Part shown: positions 1 to 12,039 of the stretch, piece after piece
Numbering within the stretch: position 1 is the first letter of the stretch
Layout: the number at the start of each line of letters is the position of its first letter
NCBI GenBank assembly: GCA_009801085.1
Contig: VNWV01000001.1
Coordinates: forward strand, 4,340,001-4,404,000
Source: Lasiodiplodia sp. COLG20
Taxonomy: Eukaryota > Ascomycota > Dothideomycetes > Botryosphaeriales > Botryosphaeriaceae
Direction: 5' to 3'
Length of the DNA: 64,000 nucleotides
Translations under genes and position numbers: made by a program
Notes under the pieces: generated by a model
What the model was told of the DNA's origin: nothing
Database searches by the model: none
Seen by the model: the letters and a program-made list of their open reading frames with translations, nothing else

Positions 1-389
1 CTGGCTCCGAGGGCGTGGAAACGCCCGAGCTTGAGAGAGCGAGCGACGAGACGCCATTTGTCAGGCTCGTGGCGTCCGTCTCGGTCGAAGTTTTGGGGTC
101 GCGAGGGTTTTGGTCGCCTTGTTCGGGAGACGAGCTGGGCTCGCCGGCTTGAGTGCTGCATCCAGAAGGATCAAAGTCGGTGAGCTGCTCGACGGCAGCA
201 GCGTCTTTGAAATGGGCGAGGACAGCACGTGCTTGTGCAACGCCGTCGGGTTCGCCCTTGTAGTCTGAATAGATAGAAATGACGAGTGCAGTGTCCAGAG
301 GTGGGCAGAATTCCCTCTGTAAACGATTAACATAATCAAGCAAGGGAGTCGGGAGTGCATACCTCAAGTCCGGCTAGGTCCTCATCCAT
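1..389 (-). CDS. CUE/Smr-domain protein, N-terminal part (cut by window start)
   Basis: Two exons are visible: 363-389 and <1-316, separated by a 46-base GT-AG intron (317-362). The ATG at 389 opens a short first exon (MDEDLAGLE), which is joined in phase 0 to REFCPPLDTALVISIYSDY. That segment, followed by a helix-rich stretch and the motif TDFDPSG, matches my knowledge of the N-terminal CUE-like region of ascomycete proteins that end in an Smr (MutS2-type nuclease/RNA-binding) domain. A Ser/Thr-rich linker with ETDATSL and VSSLALSSS follows, also typical of these proteins. The Smr domain itself would lie beyond the left edge and is not seen. The frame stays open to base 1. CUE modules usually bind ubiquitin; the function here is inferred from family resemblance only. 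It lies on the same strand as HP1, 744 bases downstream of the HP1 stop. Confidence 0.72.
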
Positions 390-1133
390 GGCTGTGGAAC
401 GCGCGCTTCTTCTTTGCAAAAGGAAATCGAGTAATGAGCATGCTCGGAATAGATATCGGGCTGGGGAAGCACATCCAATATGTAGCGCGTCCTCAACGAG
501 TGCGTCGACGCGGCGAAAGTTGAATCAGGCAGAGGCCAGACAGAAGTGTCGATGACGCGCCGAGCACTCGTTTGTCATCGGCCCGAACGCCAAACGGCCA
601 AATATTTCGCCGGGTAGCATTCCGGAGACGGCGAAATAGTCTTGACCACTATCATTGCAGATGGAAGCTGGATAAAGGCTATTTTCCTTTCGAATAGATG
701 CTATCCACCTGCCATGCAGCCCCAACAGCAGTCGAAATCCGCAAAGACCCCAAGACTCCTGCCCCGTAGATCCTGATGAGAACTGAGATAGTCCTATTGG
801 TCAGGGTTGATGACCTGACAATTCCGTCGGGCAGGACACCTTGCAACTATAGCAAAAAGCTTTCACTCCACGCTATTTTCAGAGGCGCTTGAAGAACGCC
901 ATGGATAAGCACCCGACCCTGGTGAATCATTTCCAACGCCTTCAAATGTAGACTTTCCATTCCCTCTCAACCCAGTCACCATCTTGCCGGGCGGTGGTTC
1001 TGCTGCTTCCTAGAGCGATTGAGCCGGATGGATGCTTAACCGTCGTCAGCGCCGTTGCTGGCTGTGATCTCCTCACCACCGGACGTAAAGAATTTCCTTG
1101 GAACGAATTATTAGCGGCTTTACCGGGAGGGGG
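390..1133. other. Intergenic: HP1 3' flank and CUE/Smr promoter
   Basis: This stretch lies between the HP1 stop and the start of the CUE/Smr gene, both on the minus strand. Short open frames on both strands lack splice-site support and show no recognisable domain. It should hold the HP1 3' UTR and the promoter of the CUE/Smr gene; no specific motif stands out. Confidence 0.6.
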
Positions 1134-2094
1134 TTAGCTGTAATTGAAGTACAGATGCTGTTCATAATACGCGAGCATCTGCGAGAACAGTCAGCATGGC
1201 ACTATGCAGGCTTCAGGCCGACCCTCTTGCCTTCTGCGGACACTTCTGATTGAGGACCGGTAGCGGATGGCGCGTCTTGCGGCCATCGGTCCAAACTACC
1301 AGTGCGGCACGTTCCCTGTTGCCAGTCTTCGGGTTGGGCGTTTCCTCAAGGGTGTCGATGCTCTGGATATGATCCTCCCAGCTTCCCTTTGGAAAGCTCG
1401 GCTCCCTCTCCTTCTTGACAGGCTTCGTTTCCGGATCGGCTGATGCACTCTGCTCGTCTTTGAGAGATCTCCGACCGCGTCCGCGGCCCTTGCCAGATGG
1501 AGTGCCAGCTGGAGTCTGAGAAGCCTTCCTCTTCTTTCCGCCGCCGACGGTCGGTCGTCCGCCGATCTTCTGGAAGTATTCCTCGAGCGCTTCCCTTGCG
1601 CCGTCACTTTGCGCAAATCAGCTTCATGACCCGCAGGTAGCTCGCGCAGTCTTACAGATTCTCCTCAGGTTCCCACGTTCTGTCCTGCTTCTTTTCGTAT
1701 CCTTGCCATTTTATCTCGTACTTGATGGTGCCCTAGAACGGCGTCAGTGAAGGTCGCTGGGTTCGCAGATGGTTGCGCGGGTCGTACGTCATCATCGATA
1801 ATGTGGTTCATGACTTTCTCGACGACGTATCTGGCGCAGGTCAGCGGAGAGCCAATGCTGGTAAGCTGCGGTGTCGTACTCTTCTTCCTCTTCTTCCTCT
1901 TCGTCGTCGTCGTCGTCTTCTTCTTCCTCTTCCTCTTGCTCGGCAACCTTGGACGCGGGTTTCTCCGCTTTCTTGTAGGGGATCTCAGCCTCAGAGGCAG
2001 AGGGCGAGCCCTCGTCGTCGCTAATTGCGGCTATGTTAGAATAGTTAGCTAGGTAGCTCGAGCAGCGCGCGTTGGAGCTCTACATACGCGGCAT
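1134..2094 (-). CDS. hpo: Heterochromatin protein 1 (chromodomain + chromoshadow domain)
   Basis: Six exons: 2088-2094, 1880-2030, 1788-1830, 1656-1732, 1231-1606, 1134-1178; 232 residues. HP1 binds H3K9-methylated nucleosomes and dimerises through its chromoshadow domain. Seen: an MPPAISDDEGS start, an acidic run of about 19 Glu/Asp (residues 35-53), then a chromodomain (about 52-103) with the aromatic-cage residues Tyr54, Trp76 and Tyr79 and the motif TWEPEENLD. A basic linker (GKKRK, GRGRGRR) follows. The chromoshadow domain (about 168-228) carries GSWEDHI, VVWTDGRKTRHPL, NQKCPQK and MLAYYEQHL. The first exon is only 7 coding bases with a strong GTATGT donor. The last intron (1179-1230, 52 bases) has a GC donor (AAG|GCAAGA) and a CTGAC branch site; reading through it instead would destroy the chromoshadow C-terminus. 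The gene is divergent from CCT5. The family assignment is very secure; a link to H3K9 methylation is known for the family, not shown here. Confidence 0.95.
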
Positions 2095-2496
2095 GGTGAT
2101 GCGAGATGAGACGCGTAATATGGTCAATTGGACGCGTCGGAGGCAGCGGAGGGATGGCGTGCGAAAGCTTTGCGCGGATGTTAAGTGCGCAGTGAGCAAA
2201 GTGGGTTGTCGCGACGCGCAAGAGCTCGTGGTGGGCGGACGGCGGATGCGCGTGCGGACATAGAAGCGCGAAGACGGGCCGCGACAAGGGACGTGGCCCG
2301 AGCGCAGGCGGTAGGCGGGCGACGGCGGGCGCTGGCCGACTTCACGTACTCCAGAATTTTGTCCCGCAGCAGCACCACTCATCCCCCCGCCGCAGCCCCT
2401 TCTCCCGATCAACGCCCGTCAGCGCCCGCAGCGACGCGCCCAACCCCTCCGCCGAGCTTGTAGTCTGGTCCTTTGCAAAGGACCCCCCGCGCAATC
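2095..2496. promoter_or_regulatory. Divergent promoter between HP1 and CCT5
   Basis: The 402 bases between the HP1 start codon (minus strand) and the CCT5 start codon (plus strand) must hold both promoters and both 5' UTRs. It is GC-rich, with no clear TATA box. Several overlapping short open frames on both strands are composition artefacts. A shared regulatory region is inferred from geometry only. Confidence 0.6.
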
Positions 2497-5417
2497 ATGG
2501 CTATGCGTACGTCGTCCTGAGCTCCCCCGTGCAGCACCGACCCCCTGCACCCAGCTGTCCACTGCCCCTCGAAGACCTCATGCTAACTACCATTCCTCCA
2601 CACAGAGCTTGACATGTCTAATGGTATGCATGCCCACGGCGCCGACCGCACCTCTCCGCCCCGAGCTCCGCTGACCTCGCCGAACAGCCCAGGTGATGAA
2701 GGATGAGTCCGGGCGCCCCTTCATCATTGTCAGAGAGTGCGTACACATCCACCGGAGCTGCGCAAGAGAGCGGACATTGACGGGCATCAAGTCAGGGCAA
2801 GAAGCAAAGAACTCACGGTACCGAGGCGGTGAAGCAACATATCCTCGCCGCCAGGACTGTTGCCAACCTCGTCAAGACCTCGCTGGTATGAGACACTGGA
2901 ATGGCGTCAATAGGCGGAGGCGCTGATACATGTGGATAGGGTCCGAGAGGTCTGGACAAGATTCTGATTTCTCCTGATGGAGACATTACCGTGACCAACG
3001 ATGGCGCTACCATTCTTGGCCAGATGGAAATCACCAACCACGTTGCCAAGCTGCTGGTCGAGCTCTCGCAGTCCCAGGATGACGAGATTGGAGACGGCAC
3101 CACCGGTGTCGTCGTTTTGGCTGGCGCTCTGCTCGAACAGGCTGCCGACTTGATCGACAAGGGAATCCACCCCATCAGGATAGCCGACGGTTACGATGCT
3201 GCGTGTGAGGTTGCTGTGGCACAGCTGGACAAGATCAGCGACGAGATCCCCTTCTCCAAGGAAGACACGGAGAACCTCTTCAAGGTCGCCAAGACCAGTC
3301 TGGGTAGCAAGATTGTCTCCAAGGCTCACGACCACTTTGCCCGCATGGCTGTCGACGCCGTTCTGTCCGTTGCCGATCTCGAGCGCAAGGACGTCGACTT
3401 CGAACTCATCAAGGTGGACACCAAGGTCGGCGGCTCTCTCGAGGATTCGCTGCTCGTCAAGGGTGTCATCATCGACAAGGATTTCTCCCACCCCCAGATG
3501 CCGTCCGAAGTCCGCGACGCAAAGATTGCCATCCTCACCTGCGCCTTTGAGCCCCCGAAGCCCAAGACCAAGCACAAGCTGGACATCACCAACGTCGAGG
3601 AATTCAAGCGCCTCCAGCAGTACGAGTCTGACAAGTTCAACGAGATGATCACGCAGATCAAGGACACTGGCGCCAATGTCGCCATTTGCCAGTGGGGTTT
3701 CGACGACGAGGCCAACCACCTTCTCCTGACCAACAACCTGCCCGCTGTCAGGTGGGTCGGTGGTCCTGAAATTGAGCTCATCGCCATCGCCACCAACGGT
3801 AGGATAGTGCCCAGGTTCGAGGACCTCAGCGCGGAGAAGCTTGGTACTGCTGGTATTGTGAGGGAGATGACTTTCGGCACCACAAGAGACAAGATGCTGG
3901 TGATCGAGGAGTGCGCCAACACAAGAGCCGTCACCGCTTTCCTGAGAGGAAGCAACAAGATGGTACATTGGCCCCTATCCCAGCTTTTCCGAAGCCTGGT
4001 ACTGACACATGGCAGATCATCGACGAGGCGAAGAGGTCTCTCCACGACGCTCTGTGCGTTGTTCGCAACCTGGTTCGGGACAACCGCGTTGTCTACGGAG
4101 GTGGAGCGGCAGAGGTCGCTTGCTCTCTGGCTGTCGAGGACGCAGCTGTCAAGGTACGTGTGACGACGTGTCAATCATCTGCGCATTCAATATTTTGGTG
4201 GCTGACGCCGTTATCAGAGCCCCGGTCTCGAACAATACGCCATGCGGGCTTTCGCCGAGGCGCTCGATGCAGTGCCTATGGCCCTGGCTGAGAACTCGGG
4301 CTTGAGCCCTATTGAGACCCTTGCGTCCATCAAGTCGAGACAGGTCAAGGAGGAGAACTCGCGCCTGGGTGTTGATTGCATGCAAACAGGAACCAACGGT
4401 AAGCTCCCCTTTGCATCATCACATCCCGAGCTTGATTCCCTGCAAACGCTGTTTTGCGCGCTCCCTGCCCGCAATCTGCAGCCACAACTGCCAGCTGTTA
4501 CCGGCACTGCATGTGGCTGCCAGTCAGATGCGGTTACGCAACGAGATGTCGCACATCCCGGATACACAGAATCGAGATCCCGGTCGCATGTGCAGCGGCT
4601 CGTACCTTCTTCCGTTAACCTATTTCACCACCAATTACTACTCGCATCACTTGAGCCGTCACACTCCACACAAAAGCGTGATGCAAGGGCTAACATAGAT
4701 TGTGACAGACATGCGCGAGCACTTTGTCATCGACCCGCTCATCTCCAAGAGGCAGCAGCTCCTGCTTGCGACGCAATTGTGCCGCATGGTCCTGAAGGTG
4801 AGTCTGCAGATTTCTTTGGTCGCCTCACAATTTCCCGGTTGTGCTTCAGCTGCAGCCCTTTTCCCCCAGTCACATTTATTTTGGGCCCCAACGGCGTCTC
4901 CGTTAGGTTATCACGTCTGGCTGCAGTGCAGGTGCGCCGTCCCGACGTCCCCCCTCAAGCCACGGTTACACGACATGGCTTCTGGCCGGCGGAGGCGAGT
5001 TGCGAATCGCATTGAACCCCTGTTCTGCACTGCAGCCATTGGTGTTACAAATAACGCCCATCCCCCCATGACCTCTTCTGACTGCCCTTGATGGCTGCAT
5101 CCCCACACCCCATGTCTCTCGCTTCTCGCCGCGGCGCCCCTGACCTCCGATCTGCTGGGATTGTGTCGCTGGCCAGTGGGAACATATCGTCTCGCATCTT
5201 CCCCGCTTCCCCGTTCCCGCCGTGCACATCACAACCGCCCGCCTCGACAGGGATCCCGTCCAGGCTTCTAGGCCATCGGAGTCTGGGTTCTGAACCCGAT
5301 TCGCGAACGCCCCTTCACCGCTTATCTGAATGAGAGTCTTGGCTAACGCGTGTGTCTTCACCCTTGCGACAGGTCAACAATGTCATTATTGCAGGAAGCG
5401 ACGAGAACGATTTCTGA
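2497..5417 (+). CDS. cct5: CCT/TRiC chaperonin subunit epsilon
   Basis: Nine exons: 2497-2506, 2606-2623, 2688-2736, 2792-2885, 2940-3962, 4016-4153, 4218-4398, 4709-4797, 5373-5417; 548 residues, the usual length of the family. CCT5 is one of eight paralogous subunits of the cytosolic chaperonin that folds actin, tubulin and WD-repeat proteins using ATP. Seen: the N-terminal [12 protein letters not shown] and TNDGATIL nucleotide-binding motifs, then [18 protein letters not shown] with the ATPase Asp and GDGTT loop. The apical and intermediate domains follow, and the C-terminus ends [14 protein letters not shown]. The [26 protein letters not shown] and [18 protein letters not shown] segments identify epsilon rather than another subunit. 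The first four exons are tiny (10-94 bases). The last two introns are long for a fungus (310 and 575 bases), whereas the others are 53-99 bases. Third-exon splicing (acceptor AAG at 2789-2791) gives VRDQGKKQR, in line with the family. Confidence 0.96.
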
Positions 5418-8400
5418 GACAAACGTCATGTTCCCCACGGATGAAGGAAAAAAGAAAACAAGGCATTGGGGAGGAGATGCAAGCCAAGGTATTATGGGAG
5501 ATGATAATCGCCCCGCCAGGCGTGGGTTGGAAGAAATGCATTTATGATGTAGCACTCAGGGGACGTTGGTCTTCCAATCCTCCCTTTTTGGCCTTTTTGG
5601 GGCATAAGAAAGGAACAGCAATGACGTCGTGGCGGACGCTGCCCAGTCGGATGGAAAAGTAAGTAATGTAGCGGCGGAACATACTTATTCAATAGAAAAA
5701 AGAAAAAGTCGAAGACAAAAATTTTCCGTGGATGTGCTACAGTACGCGTCGCGTTTCTTACTGTGCGCGTTGTCTTTGAATCTGCGGGACAAAGACATGC
5801 ATCCCTTGCTGTCCGCGTGCTTCATTTACGGCGTGCGTTTTGAATCTGTCGTGCGAGTTTCTAGAAGACATGTCTTTTGTTTCTTGTTGACCTTAATGTC
5901 GCTGCACATGTGGTAGGTGTGACACCACAGAAGTTTTTTTTCCCTGTACTTTGTGTAGATGTCTGGAGACAAAAAGCAAAAGTGTTTACAGATGTGGAGT
6001 ACATGTAGAGTATTCGAAATACTGTACATGACGGCTATTACACCACAGCAACGCGGTACATGCAGCGTGTCTTGTACATGCATTAGGCCTTGTTCCTGTC
6101 GCTCTCAGCCATCTGCCGGACGACGGTGGACGTGCAGAGAGAAAGGGTGAGTGGGGGTTTAGGAGGGAACTAAGAGAAGAACGAAGGACATTTATTTAAT
6201 TTTCCTTTGCTTTGTGTGCTTCGATTTGTACATTCGGGAATATATTAATTTTTTCTCAAATCTACGGAGTGAATGTATTTCCCCCGCATTCCCACACGTT
6301 TTTGTCTCGCGCGCGCACTCCCTTCGCTGCTGCTGCTTGCTGTCGTATGCCCGGATACCACTTCCGCGCGGTGCACCGTATCGCCACCTGGACGTCGTAT
6401 CTCGCTGCTGTCGTGGAAAAGGGGTCTCGGGCAGTCTAGCAGGCAAGGGATTTGGAGGACGAAAGGGGTGGAAGCAAGAGGTGCGGGGTTTTGTGCCACG
6501 AGGAGAAATACTTGATGGAGGTACTCGGGCTGCCTTGCTTCTGGTTGGCGGGGCTGGTGTGACGGCGGGACTCGCGAAGAATCAGACTACCGTACTTTGA
6601 GGTTGCACGTGCAGGTGTTTTGGATTCAGCTGGTCGTCGTAGTAATAGTAGTGATGTAAGCCTGGACTCTTTGAAAGGGCCGTATTGGTTATGGTATGGA
6701 AGGGAGGATAGCGAATAAGATTCAAGAATGTCCTCGAATCAGAGATAGGTGAAGCATTGAAGTAGGTACCAGAATGAATGACGGTCCGCAATTATATTCG
6801 CGAGCAGGGGCATCCGACTAATTCCACACCTACGTCTGGATGGTAGCTTCAGCTACGTACATAACGAGCTTAGATGGTGCTGATAGAAATTAGTTCACAA
6901 TGGCTCAGATTTTTCGGCACCCATTGTGGGATTCTCCTAGTGAAAATGTACGACGGGTAGAACAGTCCTCAGGTTGCCATGCAAACTTCGTCATCGATAC
7001 GATCGACATGTTGCCATGACCGTTGGCATCACTTCCGTACAACCGCCTATTAACTTTTCCTTGTAGTCGTTTTTACTGGCCAATTGAGAAAACCATAGTG
7101 GCGAGAGCACCAAGAGATTTCCCCGTTAGGAAATGGGCGTCTAGTTGGGGTAATTTGAGGCGCAAGTTGGCGGCCTCGGCGTCATCAGCGGCGGTCTAAG
7201 TGATCGTCGCGACCAAGGCGTGCAGGAGCGATGTCCGTCTCCCCGTCTATCTCAAAAGAATCTAAGGTGCAATTTTTGAAGCGTCATCTGAACGTTCTTG
7301 GTGCTGGCCAAGGGAGGGAACTAAAGGGTGACAGGTCCACCACATGTCCTGCACAGACGTCATAGGCGTTAAGGCCAACCCCCCTCGTGCCCGTCAATGT
7401 CGAGAGGTATCAAGAGAATGTGGTCACATGTCTCTCAACTTCAGCCGCACGACGACATCACTACTGCTTCAGCTAAGGAGAAGCAAAAAAATGGCTCATC
7501 AATTGCAGGCAACGAAAGACTAGTTGTCTGCCCTCGAACGTCGTCTAGCATAGCGCCACCTTCACACCGTCTGCCCTGGAAGAGAGGCCACCCCGCCCCT
7601 CCGCCATTTTTCCTTGCCCCGACTCCGCTCCGCTCCTCCCTTCCGCCGGAAACATGATTCCCGACGAAGATCCGATCCGCTGGCCCTTAGAGGGGTCATC
7701 ACGCCAACGGAAGTGACGAGAGAACTCCCCGGAGCCGAGCTACAGCGAAGAAGGGCATCTGAAGCACGTCCTCGGGGTCGCTAACTGACGGGATGGCGTA
7801 AGTCCGGCTTCCCCAGAAGAACCCCCCGGACAATGGGAAAAGTCGGAAAGTGATTGGCGCCTCCATTGGCAATATCCGGCGACTCGCCCCTCTGCTGTGC
7901 CCACAGCGACCTCGTGTTCTGATTCATGAGACCCTTTCTTTGCCCCATTGCCCCAGCGCCACCTATGTGGGGAGCGCGGTGCGGAGAAAGAAGGGGAGGA
8001 GAGGGGGCGTTCGTTGGCATATGGAGTGCCGGCGATAACCCGGGCGCTGTCGTTTGTCAATGGACTGACAGTCTAGGGGAAGTGGATTCGAGATGCCCTT
8101 TCATCAGCGGTCATGAGGACAGTACCTTGATGTGTCTCGCGTCGGGAGGGCGAAATATCACAGGGATGCGTGCCAATCTCTCCAGAAAAAACCCAGCTGC
8201 TCATCGTGACCAGCTGTCTGCACTGCGGATCAAAGCATTCTAGACCGTCCCAATGTGTGCCGCCAAGGGGACGTACACGCAGCCCTACTCATGCAACCGA
8301 AAGCTTGCCCTGCATTACTCGCAGAGCTCAGCGCGGTACGTAAGCACATTGAAGCGGGTGGTTGAGAAGGCATCACGCTGACACTCGACCACCACCTACG

Positions 8401-11400
8401 TCATCGCTGCCGTCTCTGCTCCCCACACGTGCACACGCATGCCGCGCTGTCACCTTCGCTTGCCCCTGCTTGAGAAAGCTCATATCCGACCCGAACCGGC
8501 AGTTGCCCGCAGACGACAGCAGCTAATTACGCCGGCAAAACCGAGCGAGATGGCGAAAGGGAAGTCACGCAACAACGAGGCGGCCTTGCCTGTGCGTCGC
8601 TAAAAGTGCCGGCGATCCGGCCCCCGATCTGACCGACGGCCAAGCGAGAGTTCCGATGGAGCTATCTCGAAAGCATGTCTCGAACTACGCACCACCACCT
8701 ACGTACGCACGCTTACCATCGACCGATACCTCGCGATCGAGGAAGCAAGGACGACGGGCACCAGCCGCCGCAGCAGCAGCAAATAGAGGTCACGCACGAT
8801 GATAGTGTCACCACATCTCACCATCATGCAGGGGCCAAAGAGATTGGGCGTGTAGATAGGTAGGTAGCATTGTAGTAGACAAGTCAGAGATGCTACTACC
8901 GCACCACAATGCCCTTTTTTTTCTGCTGCCACACGGCCAATCCCGTTGCCCTGAGGCGCAGCACCACCACCATATCATCAGCCAGCCAGCAACCAGGAGT
9001 CATAAGCAACCGTAACAATTAGCAAAAGAAAGCCTAAGCCAAGTTACGTGGCTACGTCGCATTCCTGCTGCCAGCCGCCGTTCCCAATGAATGTGATCGT
9101 CTCTTCTCTAAAAGCAACAACAAGAGAGCCAGAGCCAGAACTCGGCTCCGCTTCCATCCCTTCACGTCCCCCCGGTGTGCCAGAGGGCCCCTCCGCCTCG
9201 CCGCTCCGGTGTTTTGGCCCCCATCCAAACCCACCTCCATTTACCCCTCACGCCACGAGAACGGCGGCGGTCACGGCCAGACGCCGCACGGGGAAAGCGT
9301 TAGGGATGGAGGCAGCAGCAGCAGCATGAGGAGAGTAGTGAGGAGGAAGGAGCACGGATGATTTGCCACGTTGTTCCTCCGCTTCGGCGGCGTCGTAAGT
9401 TATGTTGCGTGTGCACAGTGTAGCCGTGTACTGTAGTATTTGCTTGTGCTTACCGAGAGACATACACAAACCCGACTTGTGTTGTGAGTGGTGGCCCGCA
9501 GTCGGGCCTTCTCCGTCTTCTCTCATTTTTTTTCTTGCCTGTGGTTTGGATGCCCCCCTTTCTCCGACACTCCGAGCTCTGTCTGTGGGCTGCTCATTGC
9601 TCCGCAGTGTCGGCGGCTTCCGAAAGCAATGGGCAACCGGGGGCAAACGGGCACCGAAAAAGAGAAGAGATGTTCGTTCCGCCGGAACGAAAGCAGCGCA
9701 CCTGCCCACTGGTGCCTTGCGTGTAGACTTGACGATGATTACTCTTCATCGCCAATGATTTGCAGAATGTGAGACGAGGGACCCCCCCAAAAGATGTGCG
9801 TGTGGAGGCAAAGAAAAATAGGACAAGGGCGGTTGCGAAGCGAGAGTATCAAATTGAACTGCGGCTCCGATGTTTTTCTGCATGGATTGTCTGGCCCTAA
9901 GAGTAGCCCCTCCCCAGCCCGCCTCTTTCTGTCAACGAGCCGCCCAGTTCAGCCCCGCCCCGCCCAGCCACGAGCCGTGGTTGGCAGTGGGGTTCATCTT
10001 CTTGTTCACTGTTTTGGCCATTTCTCGCCTGGCGGCTGCCTGCACGCCGGCCCTTTAGGATGTGTCGTCTTTTTCTAATTGCCCGCCCGCCCTTCCTTCC
10101 AATTACAATCCCCACCTTCCCGTGTTTCCCCGGTTCCGCGCGCTGTTGTCGGGCAGCAATCTTCGTGAAAGCGGGCTCGGAGAAAGTTTTTTTTCTCTTG
10201 TACGTACACTGGCGTTCGGTTGAGGAGGCAGGTTTGCCGACTATCGCGTTTGCCTCTTTTCGTGGCGCCGCCAATGCCCTTCAATGGGAAAGCAGAAGGG
10301 CAGAAAAACTTTTTCCCACACCACAATAGTCTTGCTGGTTGAGGAGAAATCCGTCCGAATATCACAATGGGAATTCCCGTCGAGATCGTCAAGTGGACGG
10401 CAAAGCTAGAGCAGCAGAAGCGCCGTCATTGGAGCCGTTCGGCAGGATGATACACCACTAGAGCCAACCTTCACGATGCCTTTTTTCTTCTTTTGTTCCT
10501 TCGGTCCTCGGGCCGATCCGAACCAACGGTCTGGGTACCGAGTCGGGGGCAAAGAAGTGACGAGAGATCTGGACCAGCTTAATAAGAAAAGGAAAATCGG
10601 TCCACCACATCGGTGACGACGATATGCCTTGGTATGCAAAAGGTCCAACCGGATCGCAGCCGGGTCCAATTGTCACGGAGCGCCCCGAGGGGGAGGAACG
10701 GCTGAGACAACCTCATGCGTTACACGACGACTCCAATCCATGTTGCCCATCTTCATCATGTGAATGAGTAGTCAAACAACTTCAAAACCGTCCGAATCGC
10801 GCGATCGATGTGAAGGACGACTCGTCCCTCTGCATGTTCGCTCGTGTCCGACTCGCGTGGGTGGTGGTCATTCGATCCCGATTCCGCGCCCCTTGGAGAC
10901 ACGGTCGCGCGAAGCGGTATTGTAGAGAGACGTGGGCGATTGAGGTGTTGCTCCAGAAGAAGACCACAAAACCAAAAGGCTGGGACAGACTACGTCCGTA
11001 GAGCCGCAACACGGCGGTGCGGGTAAAGTGATGGCATCGTCATCACCGCCCATTCTTCCCGCTCTTCCCTTTTCCTGACGCACGGAGCGGCCAACACTTC
11101 GTTATTACGATGCGCGACGAGAAAAAAAAAAGGTTGTTACGCAGTAACCAACCCGCACCAACCACCCTCTCGTGAGAAAGGGCAACAGAAAGACAGAACA
11201 CACCACCATCCAGCACGCGCCAAATAGGCTGCAGTAGCAGCCCTACGGAAAGTACCTTAAAACACGGATCCCGAAACGTTGGCCCAAACTCCACCTAAAC
11301 TCCACCTTAGTCCCTCCACCCACAATCCACAGTCCTCAATCTAGAACGTCCCCAAGCGCCCCGAAAATCAAGGCAGAAGCAACGGGGACACCAACACCAA

Positions 11401-11980
11401 CGGGCGAGGATCTGCGATTTGCAGCCCGAAACTTCGATTCCTGCAACGCGTGTTCCTCCGTCGCTTATTAGTTTAAGGAGTAATAGTAGAAAAGATCGAG
11501 CCCAACGCAGAAGTCAGTCAGCCCCCCCAGCCCTCAGCTCGGGCCCCTATCGTGAGAGAGGACAAAAAATAGATACGGTGTGCACGCACGCACGCATGTG
11601 TGCGTTGCGCGTACGTACGCCCGCTCCCAGTAGCTCATCATCACCTGGCTTTTCTCAATGCTTGCAGCAGATCAGTCGTCGCTGGCGCCGCGTGGTCAAT
11701 TGACGATGATGAGTAACGCGATCATTGATGAATAGGCTCCACCGAAAAGAACAGATCGTGGAACAGAGAAAGAAGGTAGCTTCTGCTTGGGCCAACCCGA
11801 CTTGCTACTTCCAACCACATGATCCGAAACGACAACAACACAACACCAAATCAAAAACCTTATATCCCGCATCACCATCACACCTCTGACACTTACCTAA
11901 TCCAACCTGACTCTCTCTCAACCACGTGGACGGCCTCTCGTCACAGCCATGAAACCTCCTCGAAGATCCGATAGGCTCCC
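5418..11980. other. 6.6-kb gene-poor region downstream of CCT5
   Basis: I find no exon chain with good splice sites and a recognisable protein in this stretch on either strand. The first 200-500 bases should be the CCT5 3' UTR. Open frames are short and compositionally biased. Around 6.6-7.1 kb the DNA is moderately AT-rich and holds a short repeat shared with 30.58 kb. Around 10-13 kb it is purine/pyrimidine-patchy, with homopolymer A/T runs. A non-coding RNA or a very intron-rich gene cannot be excluded from sequence alone. Confidence 0.5.
6832..6863 (+). repeat. Short dispersed repeat, copy A (matches 30580-30610)
   Basis: ACGTC followed by a near-identical TGGTAGCTTCAGCTACGTAC segment resembles the right arm of the inverted repeat at 30530-30601. 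That arm has TGATAGCTTCAGCTGCCTGC. The block is roughly 25 of 31 positions alike, with most differences being transitions. It is probably a remnant of the same small element; no second arm is clear here. Confidence 0.4.
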
Positions 11981-12039
11981 TTATTTGTCCTTGCTGCCGC
12001 TCGCGGCACCGCCGGGGCGACGTTTGTACTTCCTCGGGT
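11981..12039 (-). other. Possible distant terminal exon of the CHY zinc-finger gene
   Basis: After a CGCTAG acceptor (with a GCTAAT branch-like site 33 bases upstream), the minus strand reads phase-1 AC, then PRKYKRRPGGAASGSKDK and a stop. Joined to the phase-1 end of the secure exon at 14874 it gives GGK-DPRKYKRRPGG. A DPRKYKRR-like basic tail is, from memory, how many fungal CHY zinc-finger proteins end. The join would need a 2,834-base intron, which is exceptional for this group. The alternative is the local terminal exon used in the main model. Treat this as a hypothesis. Confidence 0.35.

Noticed and set aside
2907..3968. Open frame of 353 codons antisense to CCT5
   Set aside because: It mirrors the strongly biased CCT5 coding frame and has no domain; a shadow of the real gene.
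6896..6928. 8-bp inverted repeat CACAATGG / CCATTGTG
   Set aside because: Short arms with a 17-base loop are expected by chance in a window of this size.
10861..10890. TTCGATCC-like tRNA B-box match
   Set aside because: No flanking T-arm stem, no A box at the right distance and no cloverleaf; the same was true of other TTCGA matches.
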